A stretch of DNA of 64,000 bases from contig KN817585.1 of the NCBI GenBank assembly GCA_000827495.1, positions 124,001 to 188,000 of the forward strand. Direction: 5' to 3'. Below the pieces are notes generated by a model. It did not search any database. It was not told where the DNA came from and saw nothing but the letters and a program-made list of their open reading frames with translations. Both the position numbers and the translations under genes were made by a program. Each line of letters starts with the position of its first letter. Position 1 is the first letter of the stretch. This stretch comes from Hypholoma sublateritium FD-334 SS-4. Lineage: Eukaryota; Basidiomycota; Agaricomycetes; Agaricales; Strophariaceae. Shown here piece after piece: positions 11,323 to 23,032 of the stretch.

Positions 11323-13599
11323 ATGGTGGCGAAGGATCCGTTGTTTGGGCATTGGACAGCGAAAAAGTTCTCGGCCACTGTCCTGGATGACATATGGCCT
11401 GAGGTCACCTTTTTCACACTGGTCGCCACAGGTGTGCTATCATCTTTTGATCCACTGTAATGACAGCCCATGAATGTAATACGCCCAGTTGTTTCTGTTG
11501 TTTCATTGAAGACGAGTGTGGACTTGGGTGTTTCTAACCAGCTTTTGACGGTTCTGGGTCTTGTCCTTGGTCTTGTGATATCGTTTAGAACTTCTTCAGC
11601 ATATGAGAGGTGCGCCTCATGTTTCTTAGTGCGATACTATGCCTCACTCAACCAAATTGACCAGATATCAGGATGGTCGAAAAATGTGGACAAACATCAC
11701 CGTTGCATCGAAGAATATGGCACAGATGGTGAGATAGATCCTGGAAGTACTTTCATTTGATCTCTCATCCATCAAAAGGTCTGGATGCACGTCCCCGTGG
11801 AGAGGACATTCCCTGCAGGTTCTTCGGAAGCCCCGATGTCCGTTCTTCAGGTTACGATCGAGAAGAAAACCATGATCAATCTTGTAAGTTCCTATACTAT
11901 TAGTGCCGTTGAAATTCCGGATACTAAGAAGACCTTAAGATTCAAGCGTATGCCGTCTCCGTAAAGGTTAGTTCCTTCGGTCGTTGTTTTCAAGCAAGAT
12001 GTAACTTGGCCTTCAGCATCTTCTCAGGGGAGAACAGGGCGCTTATTACAGGGATCTATACCCTCTCATTTCATTTCTTCCGCGCCATGCCAATGGTATT
12101 CCGGGAACCATCGCTGCCCCGGACAGCGACAGTGAATTGCTTCCCCTTTGGCAAATCGCAGAGACAGATGGTTTCCAGAAACTCCGCGAATCTTACACAC
12201 CACAAACCACCGGGGGACCTCGGAAAATGACGGACGCAACAATGGTTGAAAAGGTGGCTAGTGGGAGCGACATATCGCTTCAGATTACTCCGGAGCGCAA
12301 TGGGCCAGCTTTAACCAAACCTTGTTCCTATGACCCTGAAGCGGTGCTGCCTGTGATTGAAAGCGAATACGTATTGAAGCCAGCCAGGAACCCACCCCAT
12401 GCGTCCCTCTATGATTTCTTCCCATTCCTTCGGCTATTCAGATGGCTATGGAGGCACTTGTCAGGCAAACCAAGGCACGACAATGCGCGTACGCGAAAGC
12501 GCAAAGCATTTTCAGAGATCGCGGAAAGTCAGATTCCTCTTGAGATCCTGCTCGTGCTTTCCAAGTGAGTACAATGTTACGGTGACGCAGACATTAACCT
12601 GACATCCGTGTTTCTGCAGCTATAGCGCATGTAAGCAGTCCATTACCGTCTCCAGAGTATTCGCCGTGGCTCACGGCACCGTAATAGACCTTCTGAAGCA
12701 TGACTTGATCAAACCAGCCATTGGATCTGGCCTGACGAACAATATACTGTCGCTCACAGACTCGCTGTCTAATCTCGAGAGAATATGCAACACACCCCTT
12801 CCGTTCGCTTACCAGGCCCATCTGCGGATGTCTGTGTGGTATGTCGCACCAGTTTGGCATTTATAATTACGCTAACTGAATTTCTGCCTGTTCAAAGGAT
12901 CTATCTTCTATTACTTCCAGTATGTTGATCCCGGAGATGACGTATATTATCGATGAAGAAACTGAATCAATCTTATATAGTTCCAGATATACAGTTTCTA
13001 TCAAATCATTACAATTCCGGCCACAGCCTTTGCTTCCTTCCTCATGCTTGGATTTTTGGAGATCGGACAAGAAATGTAAGGAGTCAACGGCCTTTACTTT
13101 CATCATAATTTTGATGCTGATGATGATGAAATAGCGAGAATCCGTTCAACTACGACATGAACGACTTAGGTAGGTGTACCTCCGCTTAATTGTCCTCGGT
13201 GCTGATATTTCGCTGAATTAGACCTTGATCACTTCTGCCTTGCTATTCAGCGTGATCTCGCTGAGATCACAGCAGTGCGTACCATACTGATACCGCTCGG
13301 CGCTCGCTGATGAAGTCTGGCCACGTTTTAGAGTGCCACTGAGATACCTTTTGAGCACATCTTCAGCAAACTGTTCGTCTTATTGTTTCTACTATTGCTT
13401 ACGAAGACTCACTGGGGGCTTCACGCTCAGAAATACCCCCCTAGCGCCTGCCGATGTGCGTCACGCTGAAGAGCTTTCGAAGATGGATGTATATAGCATG
13501 CATGGCGATGATGCCACTCCGTCGGGTAATCACAGTCTGCGTAAAATCCTCGTCGATGGATGGAAGCGCGTGGATATGGACACTAGAAAGAAGACTTGA
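11323..13599 (+). CDS. Bestrophin-like anion channel (UPF0187 family)
   Basis: A multi-pass membrane protein of the bestrophin/UPF0187 family, whose studied members conduct anions; the fungal members are poorly characterised. Visible family blocks are DIWPEVTFFTLVAT, then VSNQLLTVLGLVLGLVISF directly followed by RTSSAYERYQDGRKMW, then VWMHVPVERTFP, and near the end FLEIGQEI..ENPFNYDMNDLDLDHFC. About ten short exons are needed. The first join, 11323-11431 to 11489-11609, keeps the frame and restores the conserved block. A long hydrophilic insert (about 12140-12520) separates the N- and C-terminal membrane parts. ATG 11323 gives MVAKDPLFGHWTAKKF, as in homologues. The last intron, between the ..DLAEITA exon (ending about 13275) and the final block LAPADVRHAEELS, could not be placed with certainty. 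The stop is TGA 13597-13599. Confidence 0.85.
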
Positions 13600-14221
13600 A
13601 GCACGCGGGCCAAACCCAATCCTGAAGGACTGAAAAGTACCCGAACTAAACGTTTACAAGCCTGCACTACTCAGCCGAGAACGAGGCCCCGGCCTCAAAT
13701 ACGATTATATTTAATATTTAATGAACTCCCTATGTCTGGGGTTTTCTCTTTGTCTGTCGTTTATGGTTTAAAAAATGGGACAATTCTGATGCCGGCCAAA
13801 GATGTCTATTTTTAGATTTATCAAGGTCGTCAGGCACATACCGAATTTGGAAGTGCTTGCTTGGAGGGCGCTTAAGCTGGCCAAGGCAACTTGCTTTGCA
13901 ATCCGTATCCAAATTCAGGTGCGCAGCAAAACATTTCGCAGGCCGGTTCTGGGCGCTTGACGGGCCACTGCATCGAATCCGCTTTTTTAATTCGGTTGCC
14001 GACGATTGAGATTACTTACCTCGTTCATTCACCCCCATCAGGAAACATACTTCTCAAAGGGGTCATCCTGCGGTGAATGGCTCTTTCGCACTTGCTTTGC
14101 CTCTCTCAATTAGGAACGAAGCAACCGTTTCTGAAAGGTATTTGAGGCGACATGGCAATAGCGTAGATTTACAAAGCTCAGAAATCCCCTCGAGTCGAAC
14201 ATCACAAACACTGCTAGTACC
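13600..14221. other. Intergenic, no gene seen
   Basis: About 620 bp between two plus-strand genes. No coding signal is recognised. It should hold the terminator of the channel gene and the promoter of the next gene. Confidence 0.4.
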
Positions 14222-15166
14222 ATGAAAGCCCCCAGTGCCCCTTTCACCATGAAACTTCGCAGTTCGGTCAATAATCCACGCCCAGCTTCGTTGCCCAGGC
14301 TTCCCATTTGCCGACGGAAGAGTGTGGCCCGTGCTCGTCCTACCTCGACTGCCATAGCGCCAAATTTGGAGCCCATCGCATTGGTACCCAGAACTGACAG
14401 AAGCGAGGCTATCGGAAATGTCCCTGCTATAGATACGGAGCCGTCTATGAATACCGAGGTCAAAACGTCGGCCCAAATCATGGAGGATATCTTTGACGGC
14501 GTACTCTCCGACATCTCTGAATCCGACGACGAAGACTCTGGCGGGGATTCTTTTAGTTCCACATCCGGCGAATCGACACCAGTGAATACTGAGCATGGCT
14601 CTCCCCTTTTAAATATGGTCAAATTGTCGCCGGCGCTTATCACCCCTCAAAACTCGTTTGACGGCCCGTCCAGTGCTGTCCTCCGGGCGCCCCGTAAATC
14701 TCGCCATCCACGCGGTCCTCGCTCCGGATCCACACCAACTAGGCCCAAATTGGCTCGTCGCAGCCCTGTCCTCCGGCAGAGGAACGCCGATATATCTATC
14801 GTACAAACCGCAGATTCGGACAATGCCCGACCTTTCGAGTCGTTCCATTTAGGAGTGATAGTGCCCCGCATCGCCGGCGCGAGCAGTTCTGACCCCGACG
14901 ACATCTTCCGCCGCGAATGTATGGTCCTCGCAAAGAAACGTGATTTAATCAAAGATATGATATCCCGGTTCGAGGAGGATGGTGTGTCAGCGAGTATGCC
15001 AGAACCTCTATCCGATCACGACACGGCGGCAGCCTCATCCAGCGCTGAAAAACGGTCGGGCCCAAATGGTACTGAGATCTGGGGTGAAAGTGGCTCTACC
15101 ATGCACTGGGACATACAAGGGCCCTCTGAAAATGCCGCTTCGCTTACTTCCAACTTAGTTGAATGA
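14222..15166 (+). CDS. Intronless Ser-rich protein of unknown function
   Basis: A single uninterrupted frame of 314 residues, unusual here because the surrounding genes are full of introns. It is not recognised as a known family. The N-terminal third is basic (MKLRSSVNNPRPASLPRLP, CRRKSVARARP). An acidic Ser-rich patch follows (SDISESDDEDSGGDSFSS), then a basic Pro/Arg-rich region (RKSRHPRGPRSGSTPTRPK). Near the C-terminus there is one stretch that looks structured: DDIFRRECMVLAKKRDLIKD, a likely helix. No signal peptide or membrane segment is visible. The composition suggests a largely disordered nuclear or cytosolic protein, but that is only inference. It lies 620 bp downstream of the bestrophin-like gene on the same strand. 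Confidence 0.65.
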   Translation: MKAPSAPFTMKLRSSVNNPRPASLPRLPICRRKSVARARPTSTAIAPNLEPIALVPRTDRSEAIGNVPAIDTEPSMNTEVKTSAQIMEDIFDGVLSDISESDDEDSGGDSFSSTSGESTPVNTEHGSPLLNMVKLSPALITPQNSFDGPSSAVLRAPRKSRHPRGPRSGSTPTRPKLARRSPVLRQRNADISIVQTADSDNARPFESFHLGVIVPRIAGASSSDPDDIFRRECMVLAKKRDLIKDMISRFEEDGVSASMPEPLSDHDTAAASSSAEKRSGPNGTEIWGESGSTMHWDIQGPSENAASLTSNLVE

Positions 15167-15235
15167 CCAAATAATGCCGATTAAAGCCACAAACACTACA
15201 TCAACATGAATTTCTGCCACTTATTATACACACGA

Positions 15236-15611
15236 TCACTCATATACTTATAATTATGACACGCTTTTGTTTGTCCATGATTAATATTCTTCACTCCTTT
15301 TCGAGCTCGAGGGCCAAAGCTTTCCTCGTTCTTGATTTCTCACTTTCTAAAAATGAAGAGCGATGGCCTGGTCTTCTTGAGTTTGCCTAATCTTTGCCGC
15401 AGCGAAGCGAGGCTGAACTTGTATCACTCATATACTTATAATTATGACACGCTTTTGTTTGTCCGTAATATTTCCGTCCTTTTCGAGCTCGAGGGCCAAT
15501 GCTTTCTTCATTTTGGATTTCTTATTTACTGAGAATAAAGCATGACGCGGATGGCCTGTTTTTCTTGGATTTGGACAATCTTTGCCGCAGCGAAGCGAGG
15601 CTGATCTTGTA
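15236..15611. repeat. Two 188-bp tandem direct repeats
   Basis: Copy 1 (15236-15423) and copy 2 (15424-15611) both start TCACTCATATACTTATAATT and end in CGAAGCGAGGCTGA(A/T)CTTGTA. They share the block TTTTCGAGCTCGAGGGCCAA. The copies abut exactly and differ by scattered substitutions and small indels that cancel in length. No coding content is apparent. Confidence 0.85.
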
Positions 15612-15779
15612 TGTACTAATATTAATGCTGTTTCTAATCCCTTTTAGTATACCACTGGTTCCTCATTCAAGTTTTACATTCCTTTGTTCCTTTTACTGTC
15701 ATCCGCATGGAGGCCGACCTTTCTTTACCTATGTTCTCACAGTATTTTAGCTTCATACGTTCCAATGAAATTTTCCGAA

Positions 15780-16140
15780 ATGATTGCAGTACTATCTAAG
15801 CGAGAACGTCCAGAATTCACCCGTCGCTGGATTGAGCATTTAAGTATCATTGACTGCTCATTTTCCCCTCGATTTTGCCTTCTAGTGAGCCTCGATGCAG
15901 GCCACCCAACTCTTGTCCCTGCTAACTATAACAGTCCCAAAGTGTGAATCAGTACAATCGTTAAAATTCCATACGTACAGGCTCAAAGCCACGTACAATC
16001 ATACTTTCATCGGTGTCCCAGATATTAGATTAGAACATACTACGAGGATACGCATTAACAATAGGATTTCGGGGCTCGACTATCGATGGACATTGAAGGG
16101 AGAATGGCTGTAGTCTTCTCAGAGGATATGTACTACGGGA
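15780..16140. repeat. Third, decayed copy of the SET-gene upstream flank
   Basis: This stretch resembles the sequences upstream of the two SET genes at about 21640-21960 and 24760-25043. Shared landmarks in order are GACTGCTCATT, GAGCCTCGATGCAGGCCACC, a TAGATTAGAACATACTACG block, and GTAGTCTTCTCAGAGG. No SET coding sequence accompanies it, so it is probably what remains of an older copy of the unit. The match is by eye and imperfect. Confidence 0.5.
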
Positions 16141-16683
16141 GTACAGGTGAGAGATAGCGCTGCTCGGGCAATTCCGTCGTATGTACACGGGGAATCAAGT
16201 GGGACTTACGATTGCTATAAGGGTTATCCGCCAAGTATAACTGAACTGAAATGCCATCCTCCGACTACCATGTAATAATAATGGCTCTGCAGACAGTTTA
16301 TGGTGCCACCCAATCAATACGACGTAAGGATATTCAAAATCGTTCCGTAAATTAAGTCTATATTATGAGACAAAAAATAGATAGTATGCGACGCGTGCAG
16401 AAAGAGAAGTTCACCGGATACTGCGATGGTTGGCCACGGCTAAGCATAACGAGATCCTCCGATTTGGTGCGAATTGTCATCAATCTTTTTCACATGTCCC
16501 CGACGTATTACTGCCTACTGCAGGCATGGATAACGTTATATCTCTTGCTGCAGCTTGAAACTCTAGGTCCGACATATGAGACGTGAAGATCTGGCGGTTT
16601 GACCCCTTATAGTATGACACGCGAGCTATTCGGGCAACCATGATTGTTGGAGCCATTCCCTAAAGGCCAATTCAGTGCTCGAG
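16141..16683. other. Intergenic, no gene seen
   Basis: AT-rich sequence on the 3' side of the membrane-protein gene. No convincing feature is visible. Confidence 0.4.
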
Positions 16684-17751
16684 TTATAAAGCAGATTGAG
16701 CACGACGTACACCAACAATGAAACAGATTTCTTCAATAAATTTGGTTAGATAATTGAAAGGAATCTGACGTAGTGAGCCAGATAAAGTCGATGCCGGTGT
16801 GATGGTCCAGGAAATAGCCAATATGAGCAATACCACCGAGTAGAGGGCAGACGACTGAACGATCATGTCGACAATGTCCTTATAAGTATTTCGGGTGCGT
16901 TTAGGTAGATTTCTCTCTCGGGTCACAATGATGATGCGATACAAGATCAGCGACGTTGTGATCAACGTCACCGTAAACGCGCAAAACATCCCCAGGGTTG
17001 TTTGTATTTGCAGGGCTGTACCAGAGTGATATATGCTGGGGTTTAGGTGATCAGCCGATATTTTGACAACGTTTGCTATGGCAGCTCCTATGTCAATTAT
17101 GTCAAGATACTTGAGTGGGCGAAGGAGGAGTTACTGGAGTATTACCTATCTCTATAAGCAGCAAGGTCGACGGTACCAAAATCACGCGGACTGAACTGTT
17201 CCACAAGTTATAGCACCTCCATATCTGCAGATATAATCAGTAAAGAAGATAATCAGAGAGCGAATATCCTGACTAGTAAGAAGTCCGCAGTTGTGGCGAG
17301 CAGAGAGCCATTGATATTGGTGACAAGATAACTCCAAATTGGTCCCGTGTTGGCCCAAGCATATGCCACATCCTTCGACTGCCCAGCCATTCCGAAATAC
17401 CCATTAAGCCAGAACCATTGAATGGCTGTTTGTTCCACATTTAGAAGGTATAGAACGGTGATTGCTAAGATCACCACGGCACTGCGCGAGGTTTTGCTGC
17501 TCACTGTTATTGCAATCAATAATTTATACATAAGTTTCGCTAGACCAGTGATATACTTACAATATAGGTATAACGTCTCAACGTAAATTGTGGTATAGAT
17601 TCCTAAGACAAAAATATCAAAAGAGGCGAAAACATACGGTTAAGAAGAACATACCCAGCAATAATATGTTGATCAGGAAAGAATTATACATATAATGAAT
17701 TACTGCATGATTTATCGCATCCTGCAAGATTTCGGTGCTGTTGTCAGACAT
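16684..17751 (-). CDS. Basidiomycete multi-pass (7TM-like) membrane protein
   Basis: Several exons join in frame to a protein of roughly 320 residues. It begins MSDNSTEILQDAINHAVIHY at ATG 17751. The order of recognisable pieces is IYTTIYVETLYLYL, SSKTSRSAVVILAITVLYLL (17.47 kb), GPIWSYLVTNINGSLLATTA followed by DFLLIWRCYNLW (17.2-17.3 kb), then FCAFTVTLITTSLILYRIII and SALYSVVLLILAISWTI (16.75-17.0 kb). At least five to seven hydrophobic helices are visible. The ADxLLxWRC motif and the C-terminal YKDIVDMIVQSSALYS block are typical of a large, uncharacterised membrane-protein family in Agaricomycetes. The biochemical role is not known; a receptor-like function is only a guess. A TATATATAAG element lies near 17800 upstream. 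Confidence 0.75.
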
Positions 17752-19944
17752 GGGGGTGTGAGTGAAGGTCATGCGAGTATTTCTGACTACATTGGCTTAT
17801 ATATACATGACCAGAATGGCTGCAAGGACAAATATGAATGGAAGCTCTGCTGATCGTTCCAAAGCGTGAGGGCTGTGGAGTTATGTCTGTCGTGAACATG
17901 CACTAGAGGTCATCACTGCATTAGTGCTGTCATGGGCAGTGTAGAATGAAAAATTCAACTTCGATTCATTTCTGATTGTGATCCATCATAGGATGAGCGA
18001 ATGGTCCTCGGCATCTGGGTCAAAGCGGAATCAAGAAGCTTGTTTGCATGCGTTGGTCGGTACTCGAGGCATTGATGTTGGGGTTTAGGCGCCCGCTGAG
18101 GGTTTCCGTAATGCTTTCTATGCCTGCAACTATATTCAGGAGCAGCGAAGTACGATTTCTTCTGTGAGAGATGTTATGCCTTTTCAAATAGCAGAGTAGA
18201 AAGAATCAACATAACGCGTACTAGGATGTCCCGTACATGAACATCTTCGCTCCTTAAACTCCGTGTCGGTGGTTGTTGCGCGCGAACGGCGAATGGTGTT
18301 CGTCTCCAGCCGGGTTGACGAGAACGCAGCTATATTTAGGGAGTGAGTGGAAATGTGTTGGAAGAGAAGTTCGACATAAGAGATACTTCCTCCGGCTTCC
18401 ATGTTTCCGAATCTAATATGATTCACGTATCATGTATCAGAACTACGCCAGAAGTGCACGTTCAATGAATCAGAAATCAATCCAAGTTAACGTTGAACCG
18501 GTTGGACGGTGAATGCTTAACTTTATCTCTCTGAATCTGGCGGAACCAGTTAAGACGATCAGTGTGGATTTAGACCTTCTCCCTGTTGACATCGTTTGAC
18601 ACTTCACCCGGTGCGATAATCGATGTGTGCTGATAGCAACCAATTGCAACTGGAGAAGTTGCGCATAGCGCGTCAGACGAGTCGGTGATTTGAGAGCTTA
18701 GAGTTCCGTCATTGGTGCGTGCATATATAGACACAAATAGGAGACAAGATGCAATGCTCCAAGGATGAGGAACTGGAGGCGCGAGCACTGCCAGCAGGGG
18801 AAGGGACAGCTATAACTGCATGGGACTTCAAACATACAGTGCGCGGTGTACACACGACGCACTGGTGTTTGACCCGCGTTCGGACGTCCCAGTCTCCCAG
18901 AGCAGACGTCAATCACGACAGATTGTACGCGCCACGCATGAGAAGGACGAGCGGACGAGATAGAGACGCCAACTCACGAGACGTGCAAAGCAGAGACGAA
19001 CATCTTTGCTGGCGCGTGTATGCATGGACACAGCCAGAAGCCACCAGAAGACGAGATGCGATACGCCAAGAAATCACGAAGTAAAGGTTGAGTGAAGACG
19101 TGCGCACGGGAAGCAGAGACAGGAGACCGGGCCTATTGAAGTTGTCGAGCGGTTGTTCCTCAACATGAGCGGCATGTACGGGCCGTCCTCAATGATGCCG
19201 TGCGCTGTATCCTTTCCGGGAACCGCCGCCCTTGAGCCGCCTTGTCGGCACTTCATTCACGCGCACTTTCTATCTCTAGACCATGACTTCTGCCGACGAC
19301 ATCAGCCCCCTTTTTCCGACATGGGCACTGCACACGGCCGCGTCTTCCTCTTCGGTTGGCAATGCTTCTGAGCATATCCCTGTCCAGTTGCACAAGGGTC
19401 ATCCACCCGCTCGCTTTCAGCCGCTCTTTCCAGGTCTTGGCTTCTAGGAGACATTGTCCCCTTTATGGCTGTTCTCCGTCCCCCGCTAGCTTTCCTACCC
19501 ACCCTCTGGAGCCTGGAAGAATTCTGGTCGTCTCTACACGTCCTCACTACAGCGCCCCAAGGGCCAACCCTCGCGCGGGCTCGACTTGACTTCTTGCCAG
19601 CTTTCAAGCAATTGTTTATATGAGCAATGGCTTGTATCGCGACAGATGCTATGTCAGCTTCCGCCTCAGACACCAGTCGATTTTCTGCACCGCCTAGAGC
19701 ATACCTGCTGTCCGGGGACTTGAACAAGATTTTCATTTGCATGATGAAGGGTGCAGTGCAAAGCACGGCCGTATAGGGCGGGCTGATCACATGGGAGATA
19801 TGCTATGCAGAGTTTATCGAGGTTCTTCTAGGCTGAGCGCTGATCGATCTCGGTTGCCTGTTTACATAGCGTCACGCGAGATGCTTATAACCTGGCGACT
19901 ATGTATTCATACTCTACAGTTGGTCACGCTGCGCCGCTCAATAA
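17752..19944. other. Intergenic, left flank of the SET duplication
   Basis: No secure gene is seen. From about 19141 to 19750 the sequence resembles 22450-22970, the matching flank of the second SET gene; shared landmarks include GGGCCGTCCTC, CCATGACTTC(T/G)GCCGAC and ACTTGTATCGCGACAGATG. A minus-strand open frame at 19302-19790 (162 codons) lies in this duplicated flank, but the counterpart copy is not open, so it is not called as a gene. Confidence 0.5.
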
Positions 19945-22130
19945 TTAATCAAGCCTGAACCCACTGAAATCTTTCTGGGGTCCCAGCCCAGCATATGGGA
20001 TTGATTTCGGCTGAAATATGCATTTGCTGAAGTCTTTCAGTTCGCTGCCCTCCCCAAATTGATCCACCAACATCCGATATGTGACCTCCGCCCAATACTT
20101 CGCAGACGCCCAGTCGGAGTGAAACGCACACAAAGCCACTGTGACCGTCATGATCTCCTCCACACCCTCCAGGATACCCTCTTCGCGGAAGATGCGCGCA
20201 CACTCGACAAAGTCGGGCAGCACATACCCCGATTCCGAGTCGGCCTGTAAGACTCGGGTTATACGGTCCGCAAGCTCACTGATCCGCACCCTCCGCGCAT
20301 CGCTCGCCTGTGCGGCTCCGGTATCGGGCAGCGTGCACACAGCGCACGCGCACGTGAAGTGATACAGTTTCTGCAGGTCGGCTTGTCGCTCAGTACGCGG
20401 TTTGCAGTTCATATGGTAGCCATCGCTTTGCTTGTACATGATGGAGATCTCCTCTCCCTCACGGATGGCGCCCATGGCGTATATTCGGAGCTTCCCCGTG
20501 GCGGAGTCGAATGTGTGGTTCGCATTGGGCATGCACGAGTGGTTGAATCGCGACGCGTTGGAGCATACTCCCCGTCTCCCGTTGGCGAGCATGATTAGGT
20601 TGCTTTGAAATATCTCCGCCGCATGGTGGGGTAAAGTACCAGCGCAGCAGCCGCCAGCATGGGCGTTGTGTAGAGACAGGAAGTGGGCCATGTTCTCTGG
20701 GGACATCTTGCGGAGTACGGCCTCGACGTCCACTGTGCATTCTTCGAGACTCCTGCCTTCGACGGTTAGCAGCGGTTCCTCACACAGGATCGTGTCGCCC
20801 TTCTTGAATTCGCGCGTAGCGAATACGCCTTTGCCGTCTACTTTCGAGTCACGAATGGCCAAGCCCGGAAGATCGTCGAGAGGAAATGTTCCCAACGTCT
20901 CGCTGCGGCTGTCGTCGGATCTGTCGCTGATTGGATTGGGGCTGGAAGCTGCCTCGAAACGCGTAATCGCATCCAACACCGCATACCCTTTGACTGAGCA
21001 ACCTCCACGGTCGAGACATGCTTGTATGTCTACCAACTTTATTAGGTTTGTATCAAACATCTTAGTTTCTGGCTCACCTTGGCGGGCCTGACTCCATTGA
21101 TGCAGTTCGGTGCGAGCCAGTCCCCTCCTAAAAAGCGCTTCCAAGTGATCGGGAGCCAGTGTCAAGGTTGTTGTCGCATTGGATTCGGCATCGCGCCATC
21201 TGAAGTTGTGCAGCGTAACGGCAAATGTTATCACATAGAAATGTACCTCTCTAATTTGAGGTTTGCTATAGAGCTGTTCAGCGGGTAAATGTACTGCGAT
21301 GGATCGATTTTCATAGCCTGGGAGTACAATAATCTTGCAGTAGCATAATCTTCGGCCTCGAATGCTTTATTCCCCTTCAGAGCACCGCATGAGAACTACC
21401 AGAACCTGGATGAGATATCTAATGGGAAACTGACCTTTTCCTTGGCGAGCTTAGCAACGTCGAAAGAGTGTTTTGGCATTATTGGAAGAGCGGCGATGTG
21501 AGAGACTCAAAATCATCCCAAGTCATATGGTAGCGCACTTTTTATAGATAGATGAAGATTCCGTAATGTCGACGTCCATGGCCCAGCGCGGCACATGCTA
21601 TCGATCATATCGCAGCCTGCAGACACCAACCCACGTTTAGACAAGCGGCTGCGCATTTTTGTCCCATTTTTGTCATGCGGTAAGCTTCGACAGGTGATGC
21701 AGCTCTTTCTCCCTGGTGACTTCAATACGTTTAGTCCAAACATGTAGATAATTGCCCGGTGCAGCAGGCTCGGTGCAGCAGGCTCGAGGGCGCGTAATAT
21801 TGTATCTGTTATCCGCGTCCTAGATATAGATTACAGCGTGGTACAATAAGTACACGGACAAGCAGCTGATCTCTATTAATAACTTGAAGTGCCTCTCGGG
21901 ACTGGCTTATCGATGTACTTAGATTGAAGGCAGAAGTACTATAGTCTTCTCTGAAGGCATGCATGTAACATCCAGGATTCGGATACCTGGTAGTTTGAGA
22001 TTACCTCGGAGACTCTCCTGGAGCTATGTTGGCGCCTCGACGTGTCAGCTGTACGGCGAAGGTGATTGGTGATTGGTGTCTGTGAGCGCTTACTTAGAGC
22101 GCTTATTTTTGATCTCGCGCAGCAGAGGCA
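19141..22130. repeat. Segmental duplication, unit A (SET copy A)
   Basis: Unit A and unit B (about 22440-25690) have the same layout on the minus strand: upstream flank, SET gene and downstream flank. Non-coding flanks are also alike, for example the block GCTTATTTTTGATCTC at about 22100 and at 25643. This shows duplication of a DNA segment and not only of a coding sequence. The edges are approximate. Confidence 0.75.
19945..21479 (-). CDS. TPR + SET domain protein, copy A
   Basis: Four exons, 21435-21479, 21247-21374, 21078-21199 and 19945-21029, join in frame to 459 residues. The N-terminal 100 residues form TPR-like helices (GNKAFEAEDYATARLLYSQA, ERWRDAESNATTTL, ALFRRGLARTELHQWSQA). A SET domain follows (about residues 145-310): GKGVFATREFKKGDTIL, the substrate/cofactor motif RFNHSCMPNANHTFD, and IREGEEISIMYKQ. 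A post-SET cysteine cluster CACAVC comes next. No MYND finger is visible, so the layout differs from classical SMYD proteins. Such proteins are presumed protein-lysine methyltransferases; the target is unknown. ATG 21479 is chosen because an in-frame stop lies just upstream. It is a diverged paralogue of the gene at 23033-24572. Confidence 0.85.
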
Positions 22131-22194
22131 GATGAAACCGAGCAACAATTTAATTGCCTCTAGATTAATGCTGTACGGCACACCACAGCTGAAT

Positions 22195-22440
22195 ACTCCA
22201 ACTATTTTGCTTCGAAAAAGCGTTCACCGCCCTGCCTACCATGAGCCTGCCTACCATGAGCCTGCAATGTCCGTCCAAGTTCGTTCACGATGCCGCATTT
22301 CCCACCAAAAATGGACAACCGTTTTCGCGTACCACCTCGTCGCCTGTAGGAGCACGTAATCATTAATCAAATGGCACATCCCGCGGCCCAGCGCGCCGCG
22401 CACGGTGCTAATGAAGGTGTCGTCGACTCTATCCAGTACA
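22195..22440 (-). pseudogene. Decayed GST fragment
   Basis: This stretch matches the 3' half of the intact GST gene at 25741-26548 in the same orientation. Landmarks are CGAAAAAGCGTTCACCGCCC (intact: CGAAAAGCATCTTCCACCGT), a block at 22275-22337 alike to 25878-25940, GGAGCACGT..GGCACATCCC, and CACGGTGCTAATGAA. A large internal part is missing between the last two landmarks, and a 17-bp sequence around CCTACCATGAG is duplicated at about 22238. The reading frame is broken. It shows that the duplicated unit once included a GST gene. Confidence 0.7.
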
Positions 22441-23032
22441 GGCGTAATTTACGGCACGTGCGGGCCGTCCTCCGCGCACCGCCGAGTCCGCGCCCGTCTC
22501 CGTTTGGTTTGCGGGAACCCCCATCCTTGCCCGCAATTAACGCACTCTCCGGCCAGGTTACTATATCCAGCCCATGACTTCGGCCGACATGTCATGCACA
22601 GCGCGAGGCAGCGTCTTAGTCTTCCTCTTCATGGTAGTGCTGGGTCAATTGCATTCACTTCCGACCCCGTCCAGTTGCATAGGCCTCACCCACACGCTTG
22701 CTCTGAGCTTACTTTTACAGGCATTGGATTCGAGGCCTAGACGTCGACCCCTTCAAGGCCCGGAACCTGGAAGAATATATGGAGGTCGTTCTGGGTATCC
22801 TCACTACGGCGTCCCACCGCTCGCGCGGGCTCGCCGCTCGACTTCTCCCCCGCGTTCAACCATGTATCTATCGTCGATGAACCTCGCTACATGTCGACGA
22901 TGGCCTCTTTTCCATATACATGAGCAGGGACTTGTATCGCGACAGATGATATCCTGCTACTAGTAAGGTACATGGCACATTCAATCTAGTAAGCTGGCGA
23001 CTATGTTGCTCACCCTGCGTGATAATTAATCA

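Noticed and set aside
19302..19790. Minus-strand frame of 162 codons next to SET copy A
   Set aside because: The equivalent place beside SET copy B is not open, so it is probably chance or a decayed gene that I could not identify.
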